The notes under the pieces: model-generated
What the model was told of the DNA's origin: nothing
Seen by the model: the letters and a program-made list of their open reading frames with translations, nothing else
The model's database searches: none
Shown: in pieces, positions 1 to 13,300 of the stretch
Layout: every line of letters starts with the position of its first letter
How positions within the stretch are numbered: position 1 is the first letter of the stretch
Assembly (NCBI GenBank): GCA_902702965.1
Contig: CACRXP010000548.1
Location: 341,492-405,491, forward strand
Direction: 5' to 3'
From: Spirometra erinaceieuropaei
Lineage: Eukaryota; Platyhelminthes; Cestoda; Diphyllobothriidea; Diphyllobothriidae
DNA: 64,000 nucleotides
Position numbers and translations under genes: made by a program

Positions 1-1215
1 ACTTTTGGTATTGGTTTCACGCAATTAAATGAGCCGGGTGCAAGATTTTGCCAGATAGTTGATCGGGACTTTGGAATCCCGTCACGAGTCAGTCATCAGA
101 TGCGCCGGGTTCCTGTGAAATCTAGTCTCACGCCTGTCACCTGTGCTGAAAGTCTATCCGACCCCTTTACACAGACGCGAAACCAATCTCATTAGCTGGT
201 TTTCACAATAAATCTGTTCTGTCGCCTGTCTGACAGTTCTTGCGGCTGACGCCAAAAAGACTCGGGCTCCTTTGATCAATAAATGGTTCAGTTGACAAGT
301 GTCTCCAATGAAATGTACTGAGAGAGAACTGCTGATTCTGACTCATCTGCCGCCGTCACCTAGTCATTTATACCTAAATGTTTCCGAATCCGATTGTTTC
401 CTGTCTCTCGTTGTTGTGTTTCTATACTGAATGTCCCAGGCAAAAAGAGCTGTTTCGCGCCCTACCCTGAAGTCAGGAGACGCCGTTGAATACTGTTACC
501 ACAGGAACCACTTCCCTTCCCCATGGCTACATTTTTATCATAAGATGTTTCCGAAGTGCCTAACCCTTTGTCGGTCTCTCGTGTAGTTTCTTTGCAGCAT
601 AACAAGTCGACCAATCAATCAACACCGAGATCTCTATGGATGCACTTGCATATAGTACACTGCTTCAAGAATTTACCGGAGCATCGTTAGGGCTTTGCAT
701 CCAGTGGACGTTTTTCAGATCTGGCTCCCCTCAACACGTTAAAGGAAATCATCCCAGTATATCTTCATCTCAGTTGTCGTTGAGCAGTAATGAATGTAGC
801 CGCCTATCACTCCCCACAGAAATCGAGCCATGACTCTAACGATTGTTGCGTAACAGCGCGTTAATGATGTCTAATGTCCCCTTTCCTAGCTTCCCAAGTA
901 CGTCTAAACCCCTCTGTGCGAATATTTTGCTCAGCGGCGCACAGCTTTGCGGAAACTGCAGCATGCTCGCATTTTAGTATCAATATACGACCGCTTCGCC
1001 CTCTCAAAGAGGACCAAACGGGTAGGCGATAACAAAATCATGTATTTCAGGTATTTCGCATCGGTGAGCAGAAAGCGAAGGAGTAAAGAGCAAAGAGCAG
1101 TTTGCTTCTGCCTTAGCTTCCACCCGAACCACCTACTCACACTTGATTGAGTCAATTCGGCCACGACCGGCCCCCTGGTCTCCCACTCATTTTTTTCATG
1201 TTGTCCTTTTGCCAG
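1..1215 (+). other. Intron (5' part outside window), no exon recognised
   Basis: This is sequence upstream of the first placed exon. UBR4 predicts an exon ending just before it, with the beta-strand before the Gly-Cys-Thr word, but I could not find it here, so the intron probably reaches past the window edge. The short open frames on both strands show no recognisable protein. No repeat was recognised. Confidence 0.5.
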
Positions 1216-1371
1216 GGCTGCACCGTATTTGGCTTGTCCTCGATTGGTCAGGTGTGCGGCTGCGTTTCTGTTTCGCCACGCTTGGAGGAAAAGGATGAAA
1301 TTCTGATCCGGCCGATCTGGTTACCCAATTCCTGTCGCTTCCTGGCTCTTCTCACGACGCAGTCTGTTCAG
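1216..1371 (+). CDS. UBR4: UBR4 exon: beta-propeller-like segment ending at SVQ
   Basis: 52 codons, phase 0 at both ends. The acceptor follows a T-rich tract (ttttgccag) and the donor is GTTAGC. The translation starts GCTVFGLSS and contains RPIWLPNSCRFLALLTTQ, matching the human stretch CHVLTFSS...KAVWLPGSQTELAIVTAD. This repeated beta-strand pattern is the WD40-like region that in human UBR4 lies next to the UBR box. The next exon (IFDLF) continues the human word KIYDL exactly. Confidence 0.85.
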
Positions 1372-4300
1372 GTTAGCTGCCGCCTTCATGGCCGTAAATG
1401 CCTCATTACATTCCCTTATCCTGCTTACATCATATCACTAGCATGATACTCCAGGTTGCTGCGCCACGTCTTTACGAATTTAGTCTGCTTTTGAAGACTT
1501 CTGTCAGTGGACTACCTCACTCCCTTGACATTTATTGCCGTTGACACTGCGTAGTCTTTCAGAAAAGAGATCCGTCCTCTTCCTTAGACTGCTACTGCAT
1601 GTCTTACAGGCCGTAGAAGACGAATTACGCAATGCGATTTCGTAGACTGTCTTTTTTCCGCTTCTTATCGAGGCCTTGCATTTCCAGCGCCTCGGCATTC
1701 TTATTGCAATTTAAGGCTGAAAATGCCAAAAAGTCATTTTTACTTTACTAAATGATGATTACTATTATTATTATGTAGACAACTTTTGGGTTGTGGGACG
1801 TATGCTACGACCCTGACTACTTTTGCACGGGCACTCGTGAGTACTTTTCGCACGACGAACTTAGCCGGTCTCATGCCGCAAATGATCGGCTTTCATTACT
1901 GGTAGAACCCTGCGAGCCCCTGCTTAAAGCTGATCCACGTGGCGTGCTAGCCACGAAATTTGTAGAGCACTGTGTCATTCATGCCTTCGCGGCCAGTGTT
2001 CGCCTCATCCATCCAGGTCCTTGTGAGTTTTCTGTGCAGGACGGTGTCAAACGGCCTCCCTCGTTGCTTTTTCAAGGTTGCCTTGTCTGAGGTCTCGGAT
2101 TAAGAAGTTAACCGCAAAGCAGTGATGTCATGCAGGCCTGTTATCGTTCCCCTGTTGCTCGAATTCTAGTTCATAATAGTACATTTCGGTCTTTAGGTCT
2201 TCGGCCTGGTGTTCGTCAGCATTGCATTCTGTTGGCCATACTTGTTAAGTAATCTGTTCGCTGGATTCTCAGAGACTCTACGCGGTTTTAGCGATGTTAA
2301 ATGTGTGCCCGCACGCCAACTGACTGGCCTTGACGCGTTGTCGTTACCAGTTTGCTGGTATCCGGCAATGCGGTCTCACAGAATGTATTGTCACAGTCAA
2401 ATGAGATTGCTAAGTCAGTCCCTTTTTTTCGTAAACACTGAGAAGTCCAACTTCTCATCGGGCCATGTAACTTGGAATTAGTGTGAGCTATTTCGAACAT
2501 CTCAGGGGGGTAAGTTGCCGTGAAGCGAACAGAGGAAGCACATCACATCCCCAAGTTTGTGCCGTTTTGCAACCCTTTGAAGATGAACCAGTTGCGATAT
2601 TTCCACCACAGCGAAGGTCTGCGTGTTCCGGTATCCGCTGGGTTAGCCCTTTACGGTCGCGAATGCTGAGCTGTGCGTCTTGAAGCCGTTTAAAAACTAA
2701 AGGTGTTTTTCCACCGTTGTTTCAGAACGAAACACCCCAACTGTGTTTCACATAAGACGACCACACGCTGCAACGTCGCAAGGAGCTTTCAAGACATACA
2801 AAAGAAACGAGTGTAATGGTTTGTGCACGTTCTTCGTCCGTCCCATTAGTTAACTGTCCTAGTCTTTATTCTGACGCCGCTGCCATTCTGGAGGCGTTGA
2901 AATGGAAGCTACTTCAAACCCTTTCTCAACACAGTACGTCAGGGCGTGGAGAAGACTCCTGGACCTCAGATATGCGGTCTATTTCTTTGGACGGAAAGAG
3001 TGGATCGAGCTCTTCAGATCTACCGCTGCAGATATTCATTGACGTGGGGCTGCAATCCATAAAATCAGCTGCGCCAACTGGATCATGTGTGATCATTGCT
3101 GTACCTAACCACGCCTTCAGTTGACCGCCTTGACGCCCTCGCATCCCGGCCCAGGATTTGATTAAGTTGACATGCCATACAGTTCCGTCTTCAGATCGAC
3201 GCAATACATAACCGATCCGTTTCATTTAGCTAGCAAGAAGAACACAGTTGACGGGTTGTTATCATAATTTGCCGCACAGTCGTTCTTTGGGAGTGCTTTC
3301 AGAGGAGCTAATTAGGAGCAGACTTTCAGACCCAATTCGGCTGCTTGTGCGCCCCTTTAGGATGCGAAGCGCTATATTGACTCGCCAGCTGCCTGCTTTG
3401 ATATCGTGTGGGACCGGTGGCGTGTGCCAAAGGACCCTGTATGTCCCATAGTCGAACAGATCTATTGAAAAAAGACAGTCATAATGGGCAAGTCGCTGTC
3501 GCCGTCAATCACCCTGATTTTGGTCCTTATTCTGTGCCCATGTAGCTGTCTCAATCATAGCAGCTTCGGTCGCATCGAACTGACTGACGACAGGGAGTCC
3601 TCTTGATTGTCTTCTTTCCTTTCTTTGCAGATATTTGACCTGTTCAGTCAATCCCCCAGACTGCTATATCACTTCAAACCAGTCGAGGGGAAGTTCTGCG
3701 ACGCGACCTTCATTCGCCGACCGACCAAACCGGGGGCTAAAGACCAACCTGGAGTATTGACGGAGACAGACGGTCTGCTGGACGTCATTCTTGTAGTGAT
3801 GTCCACCTTTGGGTCAATAATAACCCAGGTCAGTGTCTTGGTACTCCCTATTCTCCCCTTTTACCTCGTTTTGAACACCATTATTTTATCACACAATGCG
3901 AGTTATTTTACGTAGCAGTCAGCCCTTTGATTTCCCGAGCGATAGTTCACCGATATGGATGGGGAAGAGGTACGGAAGTAGACCTGCTGTCAACTTTCGT
4001 AGTTGTCTACTGCTTATTTCGCTGCAGGAAAATTCCATCTATCCCTCATCACTGCTCAGCCGAGATGACAGTTCGACTGTCGGTTTCGACTATGTCCACC
4101 GCGTGCTCCACAGCAGGATGAGAGCAGGGTCGGTGACTTGTACGTGAGTTGTACTGCACTTACTTGTACTTGATACGGCTGCGATCATGCCTAATCTAGC
4201 CGGCTTCAATGATGTCCCGAACTGTACCTTTCCACGCTTAACGATCCGCGACAGCAGATCTGGACAGCTCAACCCGTTCCCTTCGCCAACGACGTAGACC

Positions 4301-7300
4301 GAATACCGAAGGTCCAAGAACCACCTCCATGTCTTGACGATCTGTGTCGAGCCAGGTTTTGAACTGACCCCCCCTTCGACGCCTCTAATGGGGCAACGGT
4401 GCCGGATCGAAGGCAGTAATACTGAGCTCCTGAGGTGGACGACGAAGAACATGCCCGAACCTTTTCAGTCGTCTTTCTTGGATGGCCCGAGTTATCCTTT
4501 CGATGTTGCCGCAGTGAGCGCGGACTGTCTCATTTGAGACGAAGTCGGTGAACTTCACTCGAAGGATGGTCCTCAAGCAGTGGTGGTCAAATACCTCCAG
4601 TTTTCGCTCATTCTCTACGTGCAAATCCCAGCATTCACAACTGTAGAGAAGGACAGACCGGACCGGTACACGCGAATCTTAGTGGCGATGGAGAGGTCAC
4701 TTCGGTTCCGCACTCTATCCTCCTCCCCAACCTGGATCCAGTGCCATGACTAAGTCGAGAAGACCGGAAGCGGGAGAGGCTGCAGGTGGCTGGCAGGCCG
4801 TAAACCCGCACCTAGTCGTACCACCACGCCCCCTAGTCCTAAATAAATACTTGGCCAGGCGTTCACAACCAATAACAGAAAAGTGGGGCTGCTTGGATTC
4901 TACTGAACTTGAGTGGCATAAAGGCCACATTAAGAAGGAGCCATTTCAGCCTGACTCTCGGCCCACCAGTTCGCCAATCAACACAGTACATAATGAGCTG
5001 ACTGCGAGGTCCAAGTTATCCCGTCATTTGTCAACCTTCCAAGCTACGGCTTTTAGTGTATCGTGATAGCTTCAAGCGCGTCAGATTGTTTGTAGTGATG
5101 AAAGTGTGCTGAGTCATCGACTTCACTCTCTACCCCCAGGCCCCAGCCACTGTCAGTGCGGGAATGAGCGCAGTGGATGACGTAGCCAGTGCCCCCGTCT
5201 GTGCGTGACCTGGTCCCCAAACACGAACACCAGGATTTCACACAAAAAGGGGACAGACAGCGTGCATCTCACATGCATACGAGTGCCAGAGGTCACATCA
5301 AGAAGGAAACCATTGCAGCCTGACTGTCAGTCCACCACTAGTCTGTCGTCACACACGCAACTAGGTTGATGGCATGGAGTGCGTTCAGGAGGTCCATCTG
5401 TTATTCCCTCTTCTCCTTCCAGTATGCCATAGGTTATCTTCAAGCGGTTTGTGAGTCCTGGTCAACGCACTGCAAGACTGCCGCGATAAGCTCCTGCTTC
5501 GCTCAACCGCAATTGGGTAACCTATCACGTTGGTCCCATTCTTAGTTGCTTAGGTACCAAGACAGACAAAAGATCTGTTTTGCCTGATCGATACCAATGT
5601 CCCTTTTTGTGCGGTGTTTGCAGCTGCTGCCCCCCCCCCCTTTTGCACTAACTTCCTCCCTTATTCACTTCCCCCCTCCTCCCATACTAAAAATAGCAAT
5701 GTAGACATACGATCTGAGGAGCCGAGCGGCCGTCGAACGAAGCCATCTTATCCATGCCAGCAATCATATAATCTCGCATTCTTTTCTACTCTCCCAGTAC
5801 TGTTAATGTACTTTTCTCTGTGGTTTCCTGCGCCCAGCTCCGATCGTCTTAACTTTGCCTTGCCACCAGAACAGACCGGGTGAGGGGATGTAGTAGATAT
5901 CTCGCAATTAAACTTCGCCTCCTAACTGCTCTTTATTAGACTTCGTTTTTTTTGAGAAGTTTTTAAGGGCTTGTAGTGGACAGCCACAGTGGCTACGTCG
6001 CGCCTCTCGCTGGCGCCTGCACCTACGTCCTAGCGACAGCCTGCTATGGCACACACGTCTGCCCGGCTTCGATTTGTCTCGTTGCAATTCACTGTCTGCA
6101 TCGCGCATCTGGTCGATACTCTGCCTGCACCATGGGAGACTTCTCACTACCCTCGCGTGGGTTTGGAGCCAATCAACGCACCTACTATCGCTGATTGGTA
6201 AGACAGGCGGAAACAGCCCAGAAAACTAGCGTAAACAATTTGCCACGACACTTTTGCAGCTGCGACCTTCGGCGACACACGTCTCGTCGCTCTAGCGGAC
6301 GCCGTCCCCGCGGTGCCGGACGCACCCTTGTCCGGTTGCCAACTTTCCTTCCCTATTCTGTACAGAATAAATAAAATCTTCCGTCCAACTGGCGTCCCGC
6401 ATCTTACAACTTGAGATATGGCCTGAAGTTGTGGCGCACTGAGCGTACACCATCACCGCCTAGCCGCTACAGGCTTCCGTCATCTACTGATTTGAAGTCG
6501 CAAGTGCTGCACTCAGTCCGTGGGGCACCCGGGGGATTTTCGAACTGTCCGGGATGGTCAACTGAGGTTAAAATCCTATTACCTGCTGCCGGAAAACCCT
6601 TTGAGACCCCGTTTCCAACTGAACTGTGGGGGCATTTCAATCACTTGTATTTGGTAAAACCAGGACCCTCCCACTCTCCTTACTGTCGTGAAAGTGCTGC
6701 CAGCCGCTTTGAACTCTAGGCGGGAAATCGTATTTGCCCGTTAGACTCCGTCTGATGTTTTGGGCTTCTTTTGCATGGTCACAGTGAGCACGTGATGCAT
6801 TACGGAACCGGCCGGGCCGTCTCCAGCAGCTGTGTTGGCATCTTGCTACACGGGTACTGGCCACTTGACTGCTCATTTGTGGATTCCATGCGAGGACCTA
6901 TTGTTCATGTTACTAAGTTGGTTCCGCATGCAAAGTGCCAAAGTCTAAAGTTCAGAAGACGAAGATGCTATCACTGGAGTAAGAAATTTATTGGCCTGAC
7001 GTTTCGGATTCTCACTCGAATTCATCATCAGAGACATTCGCAGATAAAGGTGATGGTGGCACAAGGCGTGCAGTATTTATAGCAAGTGGCTGCCGTGGGA
7101 CCGTATGCGCACTGCAATTAACAACTCTAACAATCACCGCTGGGGTCTTAATCGATGCGGTGGTGGCTTGTCAGTCTGAGTCCGAGTCGTTAATTGCTGT
7201 GATTTCGTCATCCGTGCTGGATGCTGGTGTGACGATTGCTCGGCAAATTGACTCACTGTCACTGTGATAATTGCTCGCTCGCGCCCTCCCCACGTGGCGC

Positions 7301-10300
7301 GGGCGAGCAATAATCCAATGAGCCAGTAATCCAATAATGAGCCAATTTTCTGAGCAATCGTCATACCAGCATCCAACACGGATGACAAAATCACTGCTAT
7401 TAATGGCTCAGACGCGGACTAACAAGCAATCATCACATCAATTACTACCCCTAACGGTGATTGTGAGAACTGTTCATCATAGCACACATGGTCCCACGAC
7501 AGCTACGTGCTATTAATACTGCACTCCTTGTGCCACCATTACACTTATCTGCGACTGTCTCTGGTGATGGGTTCGAGTGAGAACCCGAAACGTCAGGCCA
7601 ATAAATTTCCTACTCCAGTGATCGCATCTTCGTCTTCTGAACTGCCACTTGGAACTCGCCTGTTCGCTTCTGTCAGCAAAGTCTAACGTGTTTTTCTCTG
7701 TCATCCTTTTCGGACAGAGCCTTATCCCCGAAACGGAAATCTCCCACGGCCAATACTACCTCTACGACTGGCTGGAGTGGGATCCAGAGACGGTGTCTGC
7801 GGCTGCCGGCTCCAGCCTTCATCGTGACCCGCGCAATGGCACTCTTGGCGGCGGCGGAGTCTGTGTTTACTACGCCTCCTCCCTCGGCCTGCTCCTACAC
7901 TCCTACCACAGCGGACACACGGTCGCCAGTGCGCTGGAATTTTCCATCAGCAGCGAAACCAGTTCTTCAACGACTCCAGTCAAGGTCAACCACTCCTTCC
8001 TCCTCACTGCGGACACTGCACCTGTCAAATTACCCTCGTCATCGCCGCATAGGTGGGTTGATCCTGTAACCTTTATGCCTTCATACTCCACCACGTAGTA
8101 ACTTTAAGTGCCTGTCGGCCCCGCACTTCACGATGTGGATGCATGACATATCTCGGAGTTTTTTATCCTTAACTGGGTTTTAAAAGGTCTCACAACAAAA
8201 CGGTCTGGGGCTCAGTAAAAAGGAAGGCTAGATCGCAGTTGGTAGCCAGGCCCCGTATTACAGGTGGCGGGGGGGTTTGCTTATTGGGGTTTTTGTGGGG
8301 CTACATAATCACATCTGACCCATTTGGCTTCCGCTTTACGTTTGAGGTTAGGATTAGGGTACGGGTTAATGGTGTCCGATTTTCGGGCCATGGTTATGCC
8401 CTATGGGCTTAGGTTCTCGGGTTACGGTTAGGGTTTGCGTTTACGATTGGGTTTCAGTATTACGGTTAGGTTTTACAGTTAGGGCTATGTCTAAGGGCTA
8501 CGGTTACGTTTACGATTTCGGTTAGGGTTAGGGTTAAGGTTGCCGTTAGGGTTAACGTTTAAGGTTAATGTTAAGTTTAGGATCAGGATTAATGTCGCCG
8601 TTCGCTTTCCCATTCCTGGCTACCAATTGCGATCTAGCCAAAAGGAAGCTTTTCGGCTATCGACGCTTCCCGTTGGTTAGGAAGATTTGGTTCCTCCCCC
8701 CTCCCCACCCCCCCCCACCGTAAGCTTGTAAGGCTTGTACACAGTCATCTGATCCACCATATTTCAATTGCCGATAATATTTTTACTGATTTTATCATTA
8801 TTTCTACTTTCGAGCCTGACATGGACGCAACGTGTTAGTTTGCGTAATTTCTCCCCACGAGGGGAATGAACAGGGCCAAAGCTACGAAGAGTTTTAGTAC
8901 GATCACCGAGTTTCATGACCTTCCGTTCAGCTGACAACGATTGGCCATCCTCCGGACTAACGATAAGGTGGCCATAACCCTTCACCTTCGATCTTTAGGG
9001 ACGCTCTAGATGTCCGAAACCTGTGCAAGCAGCGGGCAACACGTGTGTGGTACGTATAGACTGACTCACTCATTGAACTCACGCCCATTTCCAGTCGTCT
9101 TGAGTGTTTATCGATACCGTCCTACCGCACGTGTATCTCTTACTACAATCTAATCGATGTGCGAGTCAGCACTGTGACCTCCGGACAGTGCTGATTCTCG
9201 CCACTTGCGACGGCCAAACTATTGACGTGCTAGGCGAAAATAGTCGGGCAGCATAAGTGACAAGGGCAGACTTGACTCGCGTGAGCGACGGAGGACTGGG
9301 GTTGTAGTTGAAGGAGTGCAGGCTTGTCTGCTGAGCGTTGGTCAACTCCAGTAGAACCCCCTCTTGATGCATCACGAGATCCACCTGCCTGCGCAACTCT
9401 GGCAGGCCCCCTATTGTACTGATTTAAGCAAGCATGTCTGTTTCTGCTTTTCTCGCAGTTCGGAATCACTACTGAAATTGGTAGAAATGTCGGGTCAGGA
9501 GCCCCTCACATCGGCCCTCATGCATCTGTCTGAGGCCGCCCTTGCCACCAGTTTTGCCAAAACCTCTTCAACGGACCCGACAACTGATTCAGCTGCTGCT
9601 GCTGCCGCCACTACTAAGTCGGATGCCGCAGCGACTTCGCCCGATCTTCTGCCATGGAGTGGTCCGCTGACAAATTGGAGTGAGGTACGCGGCCACCCCG
9701 GCCTCCTGACCGCCACAACTGTCGAACCGGCCCACGGCAGGCCCCTGCAACGGCACGTTCTCATTGCTGTCGAGCCAGACTGCGTCTGGATGCAGCCTAT
9801 GCCGGTGACTGGTCAACAGGTCCTGCCGCTCCTTGACAAGTCAGCGGACTCAATGAAACATATTAGCAGCGCTGGTGGAGGCAATCGTCCCAATGACAGT
9901 TCTGCTACTGCCGCTGCAGCGGACTCAAAAGAAGCCAAGGATGTGTCTTCGAGCAGTAAGTTTCCTGTTCGGTAACTTTTCTCACAACACCACTCGTAAT
10001 TTTTTTTATTCAGTTGGGCGAGATCTCAACTCTTCGGATTGTGATTGCTCCACTGACACTAGTCCAGGCATATTCGTCTACTAGACTCAGGTAGTCTCTT
10101 ATACCTCCTCCAGCCAGCTGGCGAGATAATTGGCGCTCCTCGCGACGAAGAACCTCGAGCTTGAGGAAGTGGTTGATTTCAACTATCAACTGTCGCTCAA
10201 ATTTATGTTGCCTGTCATGGTTTTGCCACAAATATCCTAATGCATCCGGGCCTCCTACTTCGAGAGAGTGTTTTTGAATATAAGCGCTTCAGTTACAAGC

Positions 10301-13300
10301 ATTAACATCCTTCCAACCTTTGTCTTTTAAGAATCTAAAACGTCTTCCTTCGTAACCGATTCCACAACTCGCTTTTGGGCGGGAACCTCCGACTTGAAGG
10401 CCAGGTCATTCACCCTTCAGTTGACTTCTGACGGAAACCTCCAGCTCTTCTCTACTTCTCCGAAGTAAGTCAACGCTAGGGCGTTTCACTCTAAACACAC
10501 AGCACCTGTGGACTTGTTTGTGAGCTTGCATGTGTGCGCTTTCTCTGTCTATGGGTAGTGTCTCACAATCGGTAACTGAAGGGTTATCGCCTAGGTTAAA
10601 TACTGGGCTGCGTCTCACCCTTGTAGACCTTGAGGACTGCGTGCGTATGCTACGCCACGCTTCAGGAAACTATGGCCCTCGCAACCTGGTGTGCTCTGTT
10701 AGTTCTCTGGCACCTAAATCCCTGTCGGTGGATTCGTTTTGCGCTTCCGCTGGGTATACAGGCTCTGTGCACGGTTGCCTAGTGACTTGTGTTATCCTGG
10801 GCCTTCTGACTCGTTGTTATGCTGTTATTGGTTAAAATCTCGGTCGAGTATTTGTGGTGGACCAGGGGGTATAGTGGCACGCCAAGGTGCGGGTCCGACC
10901 GCGCCAGTAACCTGCGCCCGCCTTCGGTCTTCTTGGCTATATCTTAACGCCGGCCTTCAGGCTGGGGTGTAGGAGAGTGTGGTAGATTCCCTGCAAATTT
11001 ACTACCACTATAGTCGGATTCACGCGCAAGTCAACGTGCTTGCTGTCACCTTGCTGTGGGGCACACAGTGGGCATCGTCGTCAACGATGGTCGAACTCTA
11101 TTGTGCCTTCTCTAAGGTCCTATGGAATGACAGCAGGTCCATCTGCGTTTGTACAGTAAGTGACGTAACTCCTGAAGTATTGACCGCAATTCACAAAGTA
11201 ATTCAGTCACGCCAGGATTCACACCTTTGAATGCACGTCATTCCGGTCGTCTACAGAGTGATTTATTTTGACGGCCCCTATTTTCTGAATATGTTCAGTG
11301 GAAAAAAAAGTGAGCAAAAATATCTTTCTTCCCGATTGCTTCCCGGAACTCGTCTCTTCGTTTCCATCAGCCTTCTTTGTGCTTATTTAACAGCAAATTA
11401 CGTCTTATTTAAATTCCCTATTCGAAGAAGGGGTAGCTTTAGTTTAGAAAGTGTTTTCAGTCATAAGATACTTTTGTGGAAGCGAAAGATATGTTCAGAT
11501 AGCACTGTATTAGCCCATTTATTTATGATACCAATGGAGTATTCAATATGGCCCATGCCCACCGATAAATGTTATGGCCGCTTTATGATATCTTTGTAGG
11601 AGTCTGAAGGGATGTATGTTTCCCTAGAAAGAATATCGGGCTTTTAATCTGAGAACCCTAGACCTAGGTGCAACGATAGATTGAATTCAAAATTATTCGG
11701 GCCTTGACACTTTTTGAAAGTGACATATACAGGTTCTTCGAGCAGGCGTAATTCACTACGAACTGAGTACAAAAAAGTGTTCGTATGTTCGCATTTTACT
11801 AAATGTTTGCGTTTATGCGTGTATCCTAAATTAAATAGCGAAATTCATGCTGCATATGTCGTCCTTTTAGCGAATAATATTTGTCTGTGCGCCGTAAAGA
11901 CGTACATTCAAAGGCCGGCATCCCAGCCTGACCGGATATTTGGATTATGCAGCATGAGGATTAATGGAGGCGAAAGTTCGGGTTTTAGTGTATGCAATAA
12001 GTAAACATGTAAACAAAGTTTGCTTATTGTTCTGAGCTTTCGAACTCGCGCAGGAGTCCATCGTCACCCAAATCCACCATGCGCATGAATATAAAAGTCC
12101 TTAGAAGCAATCTGAGTTAGCTTATTGCAGTCCGTGTCAAAACTGCCCTTGTAACTACACAGGTCAGACTGGACGCAGGTTTGAATCGTGCATATACGAA
12201 CATAAGCCGGCTGTACGAGGAGCGACGAATTATCCCAAGTGGCTACCCACACCCACGAAATGGGTCAGGAGTTTAACTTTGCAGCCAGCAAGATAATCGC
12301 CCACGTCGGAAGCAAAACAACCCTAGAATTGATTGGAGCCTGGATGAGAGCTCGTTCGGTCGGTTTTTTGATCTGGCGCCGGCGTTCAAAGTCCTGTGCA
12401 GTCATCTCCACTCCTTCGTCATCGATTGACGATTGGCCAGCATCCATTATAACTGTCGCGCGTTCTGTCGCCACTACCATTTCTGGTGACGGTCTCCTGC
12501 ACAAGTTCGAAAGCTCAGAGCAATAAACAAACTGTTCCGGCGCACGACTGGCCTTCTTCTTTATGATAATTTGTATTGCGACCTCACCTAAGTAATATTT
12601 TCTAACCGAAATCACATTTCACAACTTCTGTTGATATTTCATGAGTTACGCCAGCTACTGTACGCTACTGCTGATTGAAAATGCTGGACGCTTAACATTG
12701 ACGCTTGGAAAGTACTTTGACACATTCCACACTATCACAGGGATTCAAAGGTTCGATCGTTAGTGGCAAGGTTAGGTTGAGTAACCCCACTGGGTTTAGT
12801 ATGTAAAGGCAAATACCAAATTTGCTTTATAAGGCCTTGTTTATTACTCCATAGCTACAGGAAGTTTCCCCTTTGTGTGTTACCTAACACTTCGATATAA
12901 CCGCATGCACCAGCTTGTTTTATTATGACTTTCTTTAGTGATAAATTATTTGCCTTGATGTTCTTGCTTTCCCTTCCCGTAATCCCTTTGTCTTAGCTTG
13001 ATTTCCCAGTTACCCCAATGTACTCGCATTGTCTTTCGTTGTCGATTCCGTACGCCGTAACCGACTTATTTCTTCCGGAAGAGTAGTTAAACTCTTTTGT
13101 ATCATGTCAGTACTCGCCATACTGTGCGTGCTGCAAGGATTGCCGGCGGCGTTTTGGTTTACTTTACCTCGATTATAACGCAAACGCTCTGCCTCCTCGA
13201 TATCTCCGAACGTTTTCTCTTGTTGAACGCATACGCCTGACTTATGTATTTCATTACGAATACTTGTACATAGTCCTTCTCATAAACAATAATTAGACCG

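Larger units (their letters stand above)
6933..7650. mobile_element. ~715-bp foldback (palindromic) element carrying two opposed hammerhead motifs
   Basis: The left half (6933 to about 7290) and the right half (about 7300 to 7650) are reverse complements over almost their full length. Examples: ttcagaagacgaagatg at 6951 against catcttcgtcttctgaa at 7625; tgtgacgattgctcg near 7230 against gagcaatcgtcata near 7350. The centre is a GC-rich gctcgctcgcgcc / ggcgcgggcgagc palindrome. The element ends about 67 bp before the exon at 7718. No ORF is shared by the arms. Most likely a non-autonomous foldback element, or two head-to-head copies of a ribozyme-bearing retroelement terminus. Confidence 0.8.
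3829..7717 (+). other. Intron, 3.9 kb, repeat-filled
   Basis: It holds an antisense RTE-like LINE tail, a dispersed repeat shared with 20490-21000, and at its 3' end a roughly 715-bp palindromic element with hammerhead motifs. Between about 5350 and 6930 I recognise nothing, apart from a C-run near 5631 and an ordinary AT-rich stretch. Confidence 0.7.

Noticed and set aside
1791..2090. 99-codon open frame as a separate gene
   Set aside because: Intronic; no domain, no splice-phase fit and no similarity recognised.
8337..8602. A chromosome end or fusion point from TTAGGG repeats
   Set aside because: The array is degenerate, lies in an intron and is bounded by inverted repeats; a transposon-like unit explains it better.
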